From CBDBLK01 sp965243145 (GTDB lineage: Bacteria; Bdellovibrionota; Bacteriovoracia; Bacteriovoracales; Bacteriovoracaceae), in NCBI GenBank assembly GCA_965243145.1, contig CBDEUB010000002.1:2232001-2296000 (forward strand): 64,000 bases of DNA, read 5' to 3'. The position numbers and the translations under genes were made by a program. A model generated the notes under the pieces. The model had not been told where the DNA came from. It made no database searches and saw nothing but the letters and a program-made list of their open reading frames with translations. Shown piece after piece: positions 34,469 to 43,312 of this stretch (position 1 is its first letter; the number at the start of each line of letters is the position of its first letter).

Positions 34469-35215
34469 ATGTTGATGAAAATTGAAAATTTACGGGTCGA
34501 AGTTGAGGGAAATTCCATCCTCAACGGCATTGATCTCGACATTTCCGCCGGAAATATCCTGGCCATTATGGGGCCGAACGGGTCGGGCAAGTCCACTTTG
34601 GTTAAGGCCATAGCGGGCCATCCTTCGTGTCAGGTCACTGGCGGGTCTATCCAGTACAATATTAACGGCAAGATGACTTCGCTTTCAGATTTGGAGGCCG
34701 ACCAGCGCAGCAAAGAGGGCATTTTTCTGGGTTTCCAATACCCCGTGGAAATTCCCGGCATTTCCAATCTCACTTTTCTCCACGAGGCCTTCAACAATAT
34801 TTGCCTGAGTCAGGGGGCGTCCGCCATGGAGGAGTCGGAGTTTAGAAAGTTTTTGCGGCCGAAACTCGAACTTCTCGAAATGGACGAGGCCTTTCTCGAC
34901 CGTGGAGTCAACACCGGATTTTCCGGCGGGGAAAAGAAAAAAAATGAAATTTTGCAAATGGCGGTTTTGGCCCCGCGCTTGGGCCTGCTCGACGAGGTTG
35001 ATTCAGGCCTCGACATCGACGCCCTCAAAATTGTGGCCAAGGGGATCAATGCCCTCAAAAATGCGGGCAACGCCATCGTGCTGGTGACTCATTACCAACG
35101 CCTGCTCGAATATGTGGTTCCCGATACGGTTTGCGTTCTTCGCCAGGGGAAAATTGTACATTCGGGCGGTCGGGAATTGGCGTTGGAACTGGAACAAAAG
35201 GGCTACGATTGGTAA
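34469..35215 (+). CDS. sufC: Fe-S cluster assembly ATPase SufC
   Basis: 248 residues. ABC-type ATPase that drives conformational change of SufBD. Walker A IMGPNGSGKST, Q-loop FLGFQYPVEIPGI, signature FSGGEKKKNEI, Walker B GLLDEVDSGLDID and switch VTHYQRLLEYV are all intact. The TAA stop lies inside a repeat remnant (GGTAACTGCTCACA), so the element formed the end of this gene and the beginning of the next. Confidence 0.96.
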   Translation: MLMKIENLRVEVEGNSILNGIDLDISAGNILAIMGPNGSGKSTLVKAIAGHPSCQVTGGSIQYNINGKMTSLSDLEADQRSKEGIFLGFQYPVEIPGISNLTFLHEAFNNICLSQGASAMEESEFRKFLRPKLELLEMDEAFLDRGVNTGFSGGEKKKNEILQMAVLAPRLGLLDEVDSGLDIDALKIVAKGINALKNAGNAIVLVTHYQRLLEYVVPDTVCVLRQGKIVHSGGRELALELEQKGYDW

Positions 35216-36153
35216 CTGCTCACACTTCAGATCCCGTTTCCAGTGAGGAATTAAAAGCGCTAGAAGTGCCGGTTTTGGTTTTTGACCGGGGCCAATTCGA
35301 CTCCGACAGAAGTTGTGGCCTGGGAGAACTCGATCTTGAAACTGCGGCCGGGGCGGGGCCTCACGGCGGTGTTTGTCTCCGGTTGGAAGGGCAAAAAGAA
35401 TTTCCCTTAATGGTGGTTGCCCACTTAAACGGAACGGGGAAAGTCAGCACTCTCAAAGTGGGAGTGGGCGAATCTTGCCGGGCCAAAATTTTGGAGTGCA
35501 GTTTGGGAAGTGAAGATGGAGATGGGGACTCTCCTTTGCAGTGGCACACCGAGATGACTTTAGAACGGGGGAGTCGGGTGGATTATGTCCAGGCCATTTG
35601 CGCCGAGGCCTCTTCTTCACAAAATCGTCTGGTGGCCAATTTAAATGGAGAGGGGGCCGAGGCCCGTATCGACGGACTCTTTGCCCTGTGGGGAGAACAA
35701 CATTGCCACACTGATTCCCTGATTCGCCACAATTGCGCCCGCACAACTTGCCGCCAGCTCTTTAAGGGTTTGCTAGGGGATGCGGCCTTTGGGGCCTTTT
35801 CTGGCCGGGTGGTGGTCGCCCGGGATGCCCAAGAAGTGAGTTCCCACCAGTTGAGTAAAAATTTATTGCTCGGCCCTAAAGCGCGGGTGGACACCCGTCC
35901 CGAATTGGAAGTTTACGCCGACAATGTTCAGTGTGCGCACGGGGCGACGGTGGGGCAACTGTCGGAAGAGGAAATTTTTTATTTGCAAGGCCGGGGCATC
36001 CCCTACCGTGAGGCCTTGGGGCTTTTGTGTCATGCTTTTGCCAACGAAATTTTGCAGTTGGTGGAACACCCTTCCGCCAGGAGGTGGATTGGCCAAATTT
36101 TTCTCCAACATTTTCAAAGAAACATTGAGAGTGGAGTTTGCCATGTCACCTGA
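35209..36153 (+). CDS. sufD: Fe-S cluster assembly protein SufD, N-terminally short
   Basis: About 314 residues from TTG 35209, overlapping sufC by 7 nt; a later GTG near 35266 is possible. The beta-helix core is SufD: LFALWGEQHCHTDSLIRHN, GRVVVARDAQEVSSHQLSKNLLLG, PELEVYADNVQCAHGATVG and QGRGIPYREALGLLCHAF. Typical SufD has about 100 more N-terminal residues (helical domain) that are missing here. The first codons (VTAHTS) derive from the repeat remnant at 35211. The truncation may therefore be a consequence of the insertion or an old short form. Confidence 0.85.
   Translation: MVTAHTSDPVSSEELKALEVPVLVFDRGQFDSDRSCGLGELDLETAAGAGPHGGVCLRLEGQKEFPLMVVAHLNGTGKVSTLKVGVGESCRAKILECSLGSEDGDGDSPLQWHTEMTLERGSRVDYVQAICAEASSSQNRLVANLNGEGAEARIDGLFALWGEQHCHTDSLIRHNCARTTCRQLFKGLLGDAAFGAFSGRVVVARDAQEVSSHQLSKNLLLGPKARVDTRPELEVYADNVQCAHGATVGQLSEEEIFYLQGRGIPYREALGLLCHAFANEILQLVEHPSARRWIGQIFLQHFQRNIESGVCHVT
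35211..35230 (+). repeat. remnant arm of the palindromic repeat (sufC/sufD junction)
   Basis: GGTAACTGCTCACACTTCAG matches the terminal arm of the full copies (19 of 20 to the reversed 3' arm pattern). It provides the sufC stop codon, and in another frame the sufD N-terminal codons. Confidence 0.65.
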
Positions 36154-37369
36154 TTGGGCCAGTATTCGCCACCACTTCCCGGCCCTACAGCAACAAATTT
36201 ACGGACACCCTCTGGCCTATCTCGACAACGCCGCCAGTACGCTCAAACCCCATCCCGTCATTCGGGCCATACACCAATACTATCTTGGAGAGACGGCCAA
36301 CATTCACCGCGGGATTCACTTTCTCTCGGAGCGGGGAACCCAGCGCTATGAGGAGGCCCGCAAAAGTCTTCAGCGATTTATCAACGCTCCCAGCGAAAAA
36401 CAGATCATTTTTACCAAGGGAACCACTGAGTCGATCAATTTGGTGGCCCAGTGTTGGGGGGAAATGGCACTTTCCGAGGGAGACGAGATTTTGGTGTCAA
36501 CCATGGAACACCATTCAAATATTGTTCCTTGGCAAATGATCGCCGCCAGAAAAAAAGCGCGGGTGGTGGAAATTCCCATCACCGACGGGGGAGAGATTGA
36601 CAGGGAGGCCTTTGAAAAATTGCTCACTCCGCGGGCCAAACTGGTTTCTATGGCGCATATCTCGAATAGTTTGGGTACTGTCAATCCGGTGGAGGAGTTG
36701 ATCCCCTTGGCGCGCCAGCGGGGTATTCTGTTTATGTTGGATGCTGCTCAAAGTGCTCCCCACACCACGCTCGATGTGCAAAAGTTGGATTGCGATTTTT
36801 TGGCCTTCTCTGGCCATAAAGCGTATGGCCCTACCGGCATCGGCATTTTGTATGGAAGGAAGGATTTGCTGGAGCAGATGCCGCCCTATCAAGGTGGGGG
36901 GGCGATGATTTCCCAAGTCAGTTTTGCCGGCACGACTTACGGTGAATTGCCCGAAAAATTTGAGGCGGGGACTCCCCCCATTGCCTCGGCCATCGTGTTT
37001 AAGGAGAGCGTGGACTATCTCGCGGAACTCGGGTTTGATGCCATCCATACCCGCGAACGGGCACTTTTAGAGGAACTCACCGCCAAACTTTCCGGCGTTC
37101 CCGGATTGCGCATCCTTGGCCCCACTGGGGATAAGGCCCCGGTGGTGAGTTTTGTCATTGAGGGATTGCACCCCCACGACCTGGGAGTTATTTTAGACCG
37201 GCAAGGGGTGGCGATTCGCACCGGACACCACTGCAACCAACCTCTCATGCACAGACTCAACTTAAAGGCCACCGCCAGGGCCAGTTTGAGTTTTTATAAC
37301 AATTCCCAAGACATCGACCGTTTAGTCGAGGGCCTGGGCAAGGCCAGAAAGTTGCTCGGGGAAACTTAA
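36143..37369 (+). CDS. sufS: cysteine desulfurase SufS
   Basis: 408 residues from ATG 36143, overlapping sufD by 11 nt. PLP enzyme that releases sulphur from cysteine for the Suf scaffold. Start YLDNAASTLKPHPVI, TKGTTESINLVAQ, MEHHSNIVPWQ, VSMAHISNSLGTVNP, the PLP lysine in FSGHKAYGPTGIGILYG and the catalytic Cys in IRTGHHCNQPLM (group II) are all seen. No SufE/SufU partner is in the window. Confidence 0.95.
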   Translation: MSPDWASIRHHFPALQQQIYGHPLAYLDNAASTLKPHPVIRAIHQYYLGETANIHRGIHFLSERGTQRYEEARKSLQRFINAPSEKQIIFTKGTTESINLVAQCWGEMALSEGDEILVSTMEHHSNIVPWQMIAARKKARVVEIPITDGGEIDREAFEKLLTPRAKLVSMAHISNSLGTVNPVEELIPLARQRGILFMLDAAQSAPHTTLDVQKLDCDFLAFSGHKAYGPTGIGILYGRKDLLEQMPPYQGGGAMISQVSFAGTTYGELPEKFEAGTPPIASAIVFKESVDYLAELGFDAIHTRERALLEELTAKLSGVPGLRILGPTGDKAPVVSFVIEGLHPHDLGVILDRQGVAIRTGHHCNQPLMHRLNLKATARASLSFYNNSQDIDRLVEGLGKARKLLGET

Positions 37370-37370
37370 A

Positions 37371-38147
37371 GTGAGTACAGCAGATAAATCAGATAAGGGT
37401 GGAATGAACTCTCCAAAAGATGGATCGTTAGATCAAAAGAAAAGCTACGGTAAAAATAGGGTAACTGCTCGCAATTTAGGTCAGATTGGGGCGAAGCGAG
37501 ACAGAGCGACTGAGGCGTACGAAAAGTACGCTGCAGGGAGCGATGGCGAAGCTGAACCACAAGATGGCCTGAAGTGTGAGCAGTTATCAGAAGTTTCGGT
37601 TTTGGCGCAACCGACCCCTAACCCCAACGCCCTCAAATTTGTTTTGAACCGTGAAGTCAAGCGCGAAGGGTATTCTACTTATCGCAGTCCCGTGGAGTGT
37701 GGAGAAAATCCCTTGGGCCGCGAATTGTTTGCCATTCGTGGGGTGGATCAAATCCACTTTTTTGAAAATACCATCACCGTGACCAAATTCAGCTATGAAG
37801 AATGGGAATCCATCGAGGGGCAGATCATGCAAACCATTCAAAAGCACATGCCCCAGCACGATCCCGACTACTACGACCCCGACCCCGAGGCCGAACGGCG
37901 GGCGGGGCTTTCCGAGGAATTGAAGAAAATCGAAGGCATTTTGGACAAGACCGTTCGCCCTGGCCTGCAGGCCGATGGCGGGGACATTATGGCCTTGAGT
38001 TATGAAAACCATGTTTTAATGGTCAAATATGCTGGCGCTTGCGGGACTTGCCCCTCCGCCACCACGGGAACTTTGTACGCCATTAAATCTATCCTCCAAG
38101 AACAATTTGACCCCGAAATCGAAGTTTTCATCGCCCCCCAGTTCTAA
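37371..38147 (+). CDS. NfuA-like Fe-S carrier with repeat-derived N-terminal region
   Basis: 258 residues from GTG 37371; a TTG at 37602 would give only the homologous 181 residues. From LAQPTPNPNALKFVLNREV on it is an Nfu protein: N-terminal Nfu_N domain, an acidic linker (DPDYYDPDPEAERR), and a NifU C-terminal domain with VRPGLQADGGDI and the cluster-binding CXXC in GACGTCPSATTG. The region before LAQPTP is repeat copy D in frame (KSYGKNRVTARNLGQIGAKR...LKCEQLS). Last gene of the suf operon, 1 nt after sufS. It likely delivers Fe-S clusters to targets. Confidence 0.85.
   Translation: MSTADKSDKGGMNSPKDGSLDQKKSYGKNRVTARNLGQIGAKRDRATEAYEKYAAGSDGEAEPQDGLKCEQLSEVSVLAQPTPNPNALKFVLNREVKREGYSTYRSPVECGENPLGRELFAIRGVDQIHFFENTITVTKFSYEEWESIEGQIMQTIQKHMPQHDPDYYDPDPEAERRAGLSEELKKIEGILDKTVRPGLQADGGDIMALSYENHVLMVKYAGACGTCPSATTGTLYAIKSILQEQFDPEIEVFIAPQF
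37460..37588 (+). repeat. palindromic leader repeat, full copy D (inside 5' part of nfu)
   Basis: 129 bp with arms GGTAACTGCTCGCA and TGTGAGCAGTTATC and inner hairpin GCGTAC-GAAAA-GTACGC. The lead-in (about 37437-37459) is recognisable but more diverged. The frame through it is open and continues into nfu. Confidence 0.9.
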
Positions 38148-38216
38148 AAGGCCTGCACAGTGCACGCAAAACGGGTAAAATAAACTCAAAGCGTTGGGCT
38201 GCAACCAGGGAGGGTT

Positions 38217-38978
38217 GTGAAGTTTGTAAGGAATTTTATCGGCCAATTGCCCCGATCTGTGGCCCGGCCAATCACCCCCATTTACGGTTCCCTGGAGCAA
38301 CTATTCGAGCACAACAGGGGCATTTTTAAACTCTTTCAAAAGTCGAAAAATCCGGGCCTCTTGCGGGCGATATGGGACGGGCGCGAAGGCCATGTCGAGT
38401 GTCTGCAAACCCAACTCGCCATGGCCCAAGGAGAATTGGGCGAGTTGCGGGAAATATACCGCCAGGAGCGCGAACAACACCAACGGGAACAAAAAGATAA
38501 GCAAGATTTGGAACGGTTTCATCAGGCCACGGTGGAACAGTTACAAGACAGGGAGGAAGCGTTGGCTTCGCAGTTGAGTGAGCAACGGAATGGAGAGCGG
38601 CAGTTGAAAGATACCTTGGAGCGCTACCGCGCCCTCAACCGTTCCCTCGATAACGCCCTCAGTTCCCGCTCTGCCGAACAGTCGGAAGAGAGGGAAGTCG
38701 CAGAGTCTTTAGAGAAGTCGCTACTGGCCCGGGATGGTGAATTGGAACGGATGAAAGGGGAAATCGAACAACTGCGGGCCGAACTTGGCCACAGCGAAGG
38801 CCATTGCCAAGAGGCCAAGCGGGAAGTTCAGCGAGTGGCCGAAGAGTTGAAGCGGGAGGAGAGCAAAAACCGCCACTACAAACGGCTCAACCAAAACATG
38901 GAGGCCGAGCTTTTTCGTTTGAATGAGGCCCTGGAACAGCAGCGCCGGCGGATTGGCCATTCGGAGGCCTCGCACTGA
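38217..38978 (+). CDS. coiled-coil protein, unknown
   Basis: 253 residues from GTG 38217 with CAGGGAGGG upstream. The first ~60 residues are mixed (SVARPITPIYGSLEQLFEHNRG). Residues ~65-245 are almost wholly helical heptads rich in Glu, Gln, Arg and Leu (REIYRQEREQHQREQKDKQD). No signal peptide or membrane segment. A structural or scaffold role is likely. It is isolated between nfu and the convergent HiPIP gene. Confidence 0.6.
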   Translation: MKFVRNFIGQLPRSVARPITPIYGSLEQLFEHNRGIFKLFQKSKNPGLLRAIWDGREGHVECLQTQLAMAQGELGELREIYRQEREQHQREQKDKQDLERFHQATVEQLQDREEALASQLSEQRNGERQLKDTLERYRALNRSLDNALSSRSAEQSEEREVAESLEKSLLARDGELERMKGEIEQLRAELGHSEGHCQEAKREVQRVAEELKREESKNRHYKRLNQNMEAELFRLNEALEQQRRRIGHSEASH

Positions 38979-39010
38979 TCTTTTTAAGACAGTTGTCATA
39001 CTTTTTTAAT

Positions 39011-39394
39011 CTACTTTTTGCGCAAATAAGACTTGCACCAGCCACAAATGGGCACAAAGCGGTTGGCCGCCATACTGCATCTTGCATAGTGGGGTTCGGC
39101 CTTGTGGGGCCTGATATAGAATTTGCAATTGCCGCAGTTGTCCCCCGCTTTCCATTTGGCGTGGCCCTTGCCGTCGGGGGCGTTGACGACATAGTTGAGC
39201 CGTTTGGCAACTTTTCCCTCGGGGTCTAGGAGCCGCTTTTTAATGTCCGCGGCCTTGGGCGCTGGCGATGGGCAGGCGTTGGCCAAAACGGAGGCCATTT
39301 TGGCGAGGGGAAAAAGGGCAATCCCGAAGGCCGTCTTGAGAAGAAAGTTTCTTCTGTCGGCGGAGTTAAGATTCTTTTTATCTACGGCGGGCAT
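39011..39394 (-). CDS. high-potential iron-sulfur protein (HiPIP)
   Basis: About 127 residues from ATG 39394, preceded by AGGAGGATGT. A Tat-type leader (DRRNFLLKTAFGIALFP) is followed by a mature domain with the HiPIP cysteine pattern: CGNCKFY, ARCSMA and VPICGWCKSYLRKK (C-x2-C...C...C). HiPIPs bind one 4Fe-4S cluster at high potential and shuttle electrons in the periplasm. Four candidate ligands plus the Tat leader make the assignment good. It lies just downstream of hemF on the same strand. Confidence 0.85.
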   Translation of the reverse strand: MPAVDKKNLNSADRRNFLLKTAFGIALFPLAKMASVLANACPSPAPKAADIKKRLLDPEGKVAKRLNYVVNAPDGKGHAKWKAGDNCGNCKFYIRPHKAEPHYARCSMAANRFVPICGWCKSYLRKK

Positions 39395-39463
39395 ACATCC
39401 TCCTGGTTGAAAAAGTTTTGTGATGAAAATAAAACTACCATTGCCGGATGGCCTTGCCAATGC

Positions 39464-40363
39464 TCACCACTCCCGTGGCCAATAATAATTCATCATTTTT
39501 TGGTGGGTGGGATGATTGGGAAGGTAGTTGTAGGTGAAGCGGCATTGGGGGGGCAGGGAAATGAGGATGCTCTCCGTGCGGCCTTTAGTTTGCAGGCCGA
39601 AATGGGTTCCCCGGTCGTGGAGCAAATTAAATTCCACATAGCGCCCTCTGCGGTGGAGTTGAAAATCCCGGTCTTCGGAAGTGAAGTCCTCGGCCTTGCG
39701 TTTAAAGGCAACGGGAAAATAGGATTCCTCAAAAGATTGAGACAGGGCGTGCACCATCTCGGCATCGTCCTCAAAGTTGCCGCTGTTAAAGTGGTCGAAG
39801 AAAATGCCTCCAATGCCGCGCATTTCTCCTTCCCGGTGGCGGTTGACGAAGTATTCGTCGCAGGCCTTTTTCCACTGGGGATAAGTGCCGTAAGGGTGGC
39901 AGGCCTTTTTCCAAACCTGGTGGAAGTGGCCAAAATCTTCCAGGTGGGGGTAGTAGGGAGTCAGGTCGGCCCCCCCGCCAAACCAGAAGGCCGAACCCAT
40001 TTCCAGGCAGCGAAAATTGGCGTGAACGGTGGGAACCCTGGGATTGTCGGGGTGGATGATGAGAGAGAGGCCCGCGGCCCAGAAGTGTTCGCCATCTCCT
40101 CCCATGCGTTGGCAAAAATCGGGTTCCGCTCGGCCATAAACTTCCGAGGTATTGACTCCCGCTTTTTCGACGATTTGGCCGCGGAAAGCGCGGGTGCGTC
40201 CCCCGCCTCCCTCTCTCCCGTCGGCATCTTGGCGCGTCCACAAGTCTTCAGTGAGTTTCAGGGAGGGATCGAGTTGAAGCAAAGTCGTCGTGATTTGGTC
40301 TTGTATGCGGCACATACGATCGCTAAATTGTCGTTTAATGCGTTTTCTCGTTTTATCAGTCAT
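39464..40363 (-). CDS. hemF: oxygen-dependent coproporphyrinogen III oxidase
   Basis: 299 residues from ATG 40363 (MTDKTRKRIKRQF). HemF oxidatively decarboxylates coproporphyrinogen III in haem synthesis, using O2. Signatures: GLSLIIHPDNPRVPTVHANFR, WFGGGADLTPYYPHLED, GGIFFDHFN, RRGRYVEFNLLHDRGTHFGL and the end PTHQKMMNYYWPREW. Presence of the aerobic enzyme indicates growth with oxygen. It is divergent from the gene at 40383 with only ~20 bp between starts. Confidence 0.95.
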   Translation of the reverse strand: MTDKTRKRIKRQFSDRMCRIQDQITTTLLQLDPSLKLTEDLWTRQDADGREGGGGRTRAFRGQIVEKAGVNTSEVYGRAEPDFCQRMGGDGEHFWAAGLSLIIHPDNPRVPTVHANFRCLEMGSAFWFGGGADLTPYYPHLEDFGHFHQVWKKACHPYGTYPQWKKACDEYFVNRHREGEMRGIGGIFFDHFNSGNFEDDAEMVHALSQSFEESYFPVAFKRKAEDFTSEDRDFQLHRRGRYVEFNLLHDRGTHFGLQTKGRTESILISLPPQCRFTYNYLPNHPTHQKMMNYYWPREW

Positions 40364-40382
40364 AGTGTGATACTTCTTGTCT

Positions 40383-41033
40383 ATGGCATGGACTTTTCTA
40401 CACCGACCCATTCTCTTTACCATGCTCGCCGGGGCATTGTCTAGCAAGATGGTGTTTGCGCAGGAACCCCGCTTTTTTTACCAGTACCAAGACCGCTCCC
40501 ACGGGAGTGCCGAGAATCTTCGCCATTTGGGGGGGATTTACCTCTTGTCCTGGGCGGCCTATCCCCTGGCCTTGCCCAAGGCCTTTCGCGAAGAGGGGTC
40601 TTGGAAAAAATACCGCCACAATTTTGGCAAAATTGAATTTGACCACGATGGGCCTTTTTGGAATTGGGCCATTCACCCGCTCTCCGGGTCGCAGCTTTTT
40701 CTCTACTACAGGGCCAACGGATACTCGCGCATGAGCAGTTTGGGCATGTCCTTTTTGAGTTCCGCCCTGTTTGAACTCACAGTGGAAATTTACACCGAAC
40801 CGGCGTCCCTGCAAGACCTCTATCAAACTCCCGTTTTGGGTGCTTGTTTGGGGTTGGGACTGGAAAACCTCTCCTTATATTTGCTCAACAGTGGCCAAAC
40901 CTGGGCCAAAGTGGTGGGCCATATTCTCAACCCCGCCACCTTATTTTGGTTTTACGAGGGGAAAACCCAGGTGGTGCCCCAAATTCGCCCGCAAAAAAGG
41001 GCCGCCTCTTTGACTTTTGTGACTGAATTTTAA
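40383..41033 (+). CDS. DUF3943-like outer-envelope protein
   Basis: 216 residues from ATG 40383, signal peptide FLHRPILFTMLAGALSSKMV...A. The motif series NWAIHPLSGSQLFLYYRANG, SSALFELTVEIYTEPASLQD and LYQTPVLGACLGLGLE matches the pattern HPxxGxxYxxARxxG...ExxxEPPSxQDLxxTPxxG that I recall for DUF3943 proteins. Hydrophobic segments suggest a membrane location. Overlaps the next gene (TAATG). Role unknown. Confidence 0.6.
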   Translation: MAWTFLHRPILFTMLAGALSSKMVFAQEPRFFYQYQDRSHGSAENLRHLGGIYLLSWAAYPLALPKAFREEGSWKKYRHNFGKIEFDHDGPFWNWAIHPLSGSQLFLYYRANGYSRMSSLGMSFLSSALFELTVEIYTEPASLQDLYQTPVLGACLGLGLENLSLYLLNSGQTWAKVVGHILNPATLFWFYEGKTQVVPQIRPQKRAASLTFVTEF

Positions 41034-41692
41034 TGGGGATGAAATTGAAGAAACTGGCCTTATTGTTTTTATTTTGTGGGGGCGAAGCAGTCTGTGCTGG
41101 CGATCTTTCCCTTAGGGGAGGCATCCACTATTCGTGGATGGATTTAAAAACTGGCCAATCTGGCCGGGACAGTTCGGGGGGTATGGGGATCAATACCCAT
41201 TTCCTTTACCAGTTTAAGAATTGGAGCTTGGGCCTTTCTGGCCACCTTCACCGCGGGCGTGTGGACGGCCTTTTTTTGAATGCCGGGGATCGGACGATGG
41301 CCGTCGATGGAGATTTTCAGAGTGTCTTTTTTTCACCGTCCTTGCGCTATCATTTTATGGCCCCGTCGCTCTTTTATTTGGGCCTTGGCCCAGGGTGGTC
41401 TTTGCAAAGTGTGTGGCCTTCAGACCGCCATGGGCAAAAACTGGCCTATATTTCCCGCGGAAATGTGTTGCTGTTGGGATTTCAAAAAAATTGCCGCCAT
41501 TGGAGAGGGAGACAAGGAGGGAAATGCCTACCTCTTTACTTGGAATTGTCTTATTTTTATCAAAAAAGTCGGAAGTTTTCACTGGTGGATATAACCCGTT
41601 CCGATCGAACCCATGTTCTTTTGCGCCATCCTGCTATTGGAGGCCTCAACACCCATGCTTTTATCTTGAGTATTGGGAGTATGCTCTTTTAA
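41033..41692 (+). CDS. putative outer-membrane beta-barrel protein
   Basis: 219 residues. Signal peptide KLALLFLFCGGEAVCA; then alternating strands (LSLRGGIHYSWMDLKTG, FLYQFKNWSLGLSGHLH, FFSPSLRYHFMAP, FYLGLGPGWSL) and a terminal strand ending SIGSMLF with C-terminal Phe, as in 8- to 10-strand barrels. Start overlaps the upstream stop, so the pair is co-translated. Confidence 0.6.
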   Translation: MGMKLKKLALLFLFCGGEAVCAGDLSLRGGIHYSWMDLKTGQSGRDSSGGMGINTHFLYQFKNWSLGLSGHLHRGRVDGLFLNAGDRTMAVDGDFQSVFFSPSLRYHFMAPSLFYLGLGPGWSLQSVWPSDRHGQKLAYISRGNVLLLGFQKNCRHWRGRQGGKCLPLYLELSYFYQKSRKFSLVDITRSDRTHVLLRHPAIGGLNTHAFILSIGSMLF

Positions 41693-41778
41693 TTTAAGTG
41701 TTGCCCGCAAAATGTCGATAGTTTGAATTATGGGGGGCCAAGAATCCAGGTTTATACAGGCCCTTTAAAGCGGAGCGG

Positions 41779-43197
41779 GTGAATATGAAAAAGATTTTTA
41801 AAATAATTTTTGCAGCGGCAAGTTTGTTTTTTAGTGCTGCCGGTTTTGCCGAACTGGCCAGCAGTACAAGCAAGGGCATTGCCAAAGTTATCGTCCGGCG
41901 CAACAGTGTTGAGGGCCGCCTCAACGGCAATACTTTTACCATTGAGAGGGGTGCCTGGCTCAAGCAGGGGACAGTGATAGTGACGGGGCCTAGAAGTTTT
42001 GCCAAATTGCTTTTTGTGGACAAGTCGAGCGTCAACATTGGGCCGAAATCGAGCATGGAAATTACCAATTTCCCCAAAAAATCGAGCGGGCAAGCGGGCA
42101 TCATCACACTCATTAAGGGCCAGGTTCGCTCCAAAGTTACCAAGGATTATGTCGATGATAAAAATACATCCGGGCAAAAATCAAAACTTTTTGTCAAAAC
42201 CGAGACGGCGGCGTTGGGGGTGCGGGGAACCGATTTTCAAGTCAATTTTAACTCCGATAACCAAATCACTTCCCTGATCACTTTTACCGGAGAAGTGGCC
42301 ATGGTTAAGATCGATGAAAACATTGAAGTGGGAGGATTGGATTCCAATCAAATGGAAACCATGGTTTCCGGTAATGAGGCGGTGGTGGTCAGGAGGGGCG
42401 AGTATTCGGGCGTTTCCCCCAGAGTTGAGGAGGCCAGTCCGCCGGTGAGAATTTCTCCCCAGCAATTTGAAGCGTTAGAACAAAATGAAACATTACAATC
42501 TTCCCCGGCCTCCAATGCCGGCAGTGCCGGAAACCAGAAAAAGTTTAACAGCGTGATTCCCCCCGGGGTTGATGCCGTGGCCTTTTCCAGTGACGGACAG
42601 GGGGCGGAAACCGCCGTTTCCCAGGCGGTGGGCAGCGAAAAAGTGGAAGATGTCAAACGCGAAATCGTGCAGGAAAAGGCAGTGGCCCAGGGACAATCCG
42701 GTGCATCCGGCGGGGGCCAGGGAAACCAGGACATTAAGGCACCCCGGGCGGGTGGTTTTGTCGATATTGAAACCGCCCAGTACATTCCACCTCCCCAAGG
42801 CAGTGTCTTTGATGCCAATACGGGCGTTTATATTCCACCCAGCAATCTGGGCCAGATCGATCCCCAGACGGGGAGGTATAAAAGTGACAACTACGAATTT
42901 ACTCCCGACGGGCGCGTTGTTCTCAAAGAAGGCCGAGACCCCGCTTCTGTGCCTGGCCAGGGTGGGGCCTTCCCGCCACCTTCACCTCCGCCGTCGACCG
43001 CAGGGCCTTTTGATGGCCCAGGGCCGGCCAATTTCAGGGATGTGGAAAGGGAACTCGGTTTTTTTGATCCGGAATCGGATTTTGGATTCAATGAAGACGA
43101 TATTGCCAATAAAATTGAAGACGATGTTCAAAGGGATCAAGAACAGTCTGCTCAGAAACCCACCAGAAGCACCCGCGTTCGTTTGAGATTTCAATGA
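41779..43197 (+). CDS. FecR-domain envelope protein with Pro-rich tail
   Basis: 472 residues from GTG 41779 (ATG 41785 also possible). Signal peptide KKIFKIIFAAASLFFSAAGFA. FecR domain about 35-200: VEGRLNGNTFTIERGAWLKQ, GPRSFAKLLFVDKSSVNIGP, FVKTETAALGVRGTDFQVN and LITFTGEVAMVK. The second half is low-complexity, with a YIPPPQGSVFDANTG / YIPPSNLGQIDPQTG pair, and ends RVRLRFQ. FecR proteins of this kind occur with CHASE2 cyclases, as here two genes downstream. A GAGAAAAA/TTTTTCTC hairpin (43195-43213) follows the stop. Confidence 0.75.
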   Translation: MNMKKIFKIIFAAASLFFSAAGFAELASSTSKGIAKVIVRRNSVEGRLNGNTFTIERGAWLKQGTVIVTGPRSFAKLLFVDKSSVNIGPKSSMEITNFPKKSSGQAGIITLIKGQVRSKVTKDYVDDKNTSGQKSKLFVKTETAALGVRGTDFQVNFNSDNQITSLITFTGEVAMVKIDENIEVGGLDSNQMETMVSGNEAVVVRRGEYSGVSPRVEEASPPVRISPQQFEALEQNETLQSSPASNAGSAGNQKKFNSVIPPGVDAVAFSSDGQGAETAVSQAVGSEKVEDVKREIVQEKAVAQGQSGASGGGQGNQDIKAPRAGGFVDIETAQYIPPPQGSVFDANTGVYIPPSNLGQIDPQTGRYKSDNYEFTPDGRVVLKEGRDPASVPGQGGAFPPPSPPPSTAGPFDGPGPANFRDVERELGFFDPESDFGFNEDDIANKIEDDVQRDQEQSAQKPTRSTRVRLRFQ

Positions 43198-43312
43198 GAA
43201 AAAACCTTTTTCTCGGGTTATTTTTTCGTGTGCTTTGCAAGTTTGGGCCTGATCTTCTCTCAAAATAAAGTTAGGGTATAACTAGCAATTCAATTTTAGG
43301 AGAAGATGCGCT

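Noticed and set aside
39407..40444. 345-codon plus-strand ORF opposite hemF
   Set aside because: HemF on the other strand is unmistakable; this is a shadow frame.
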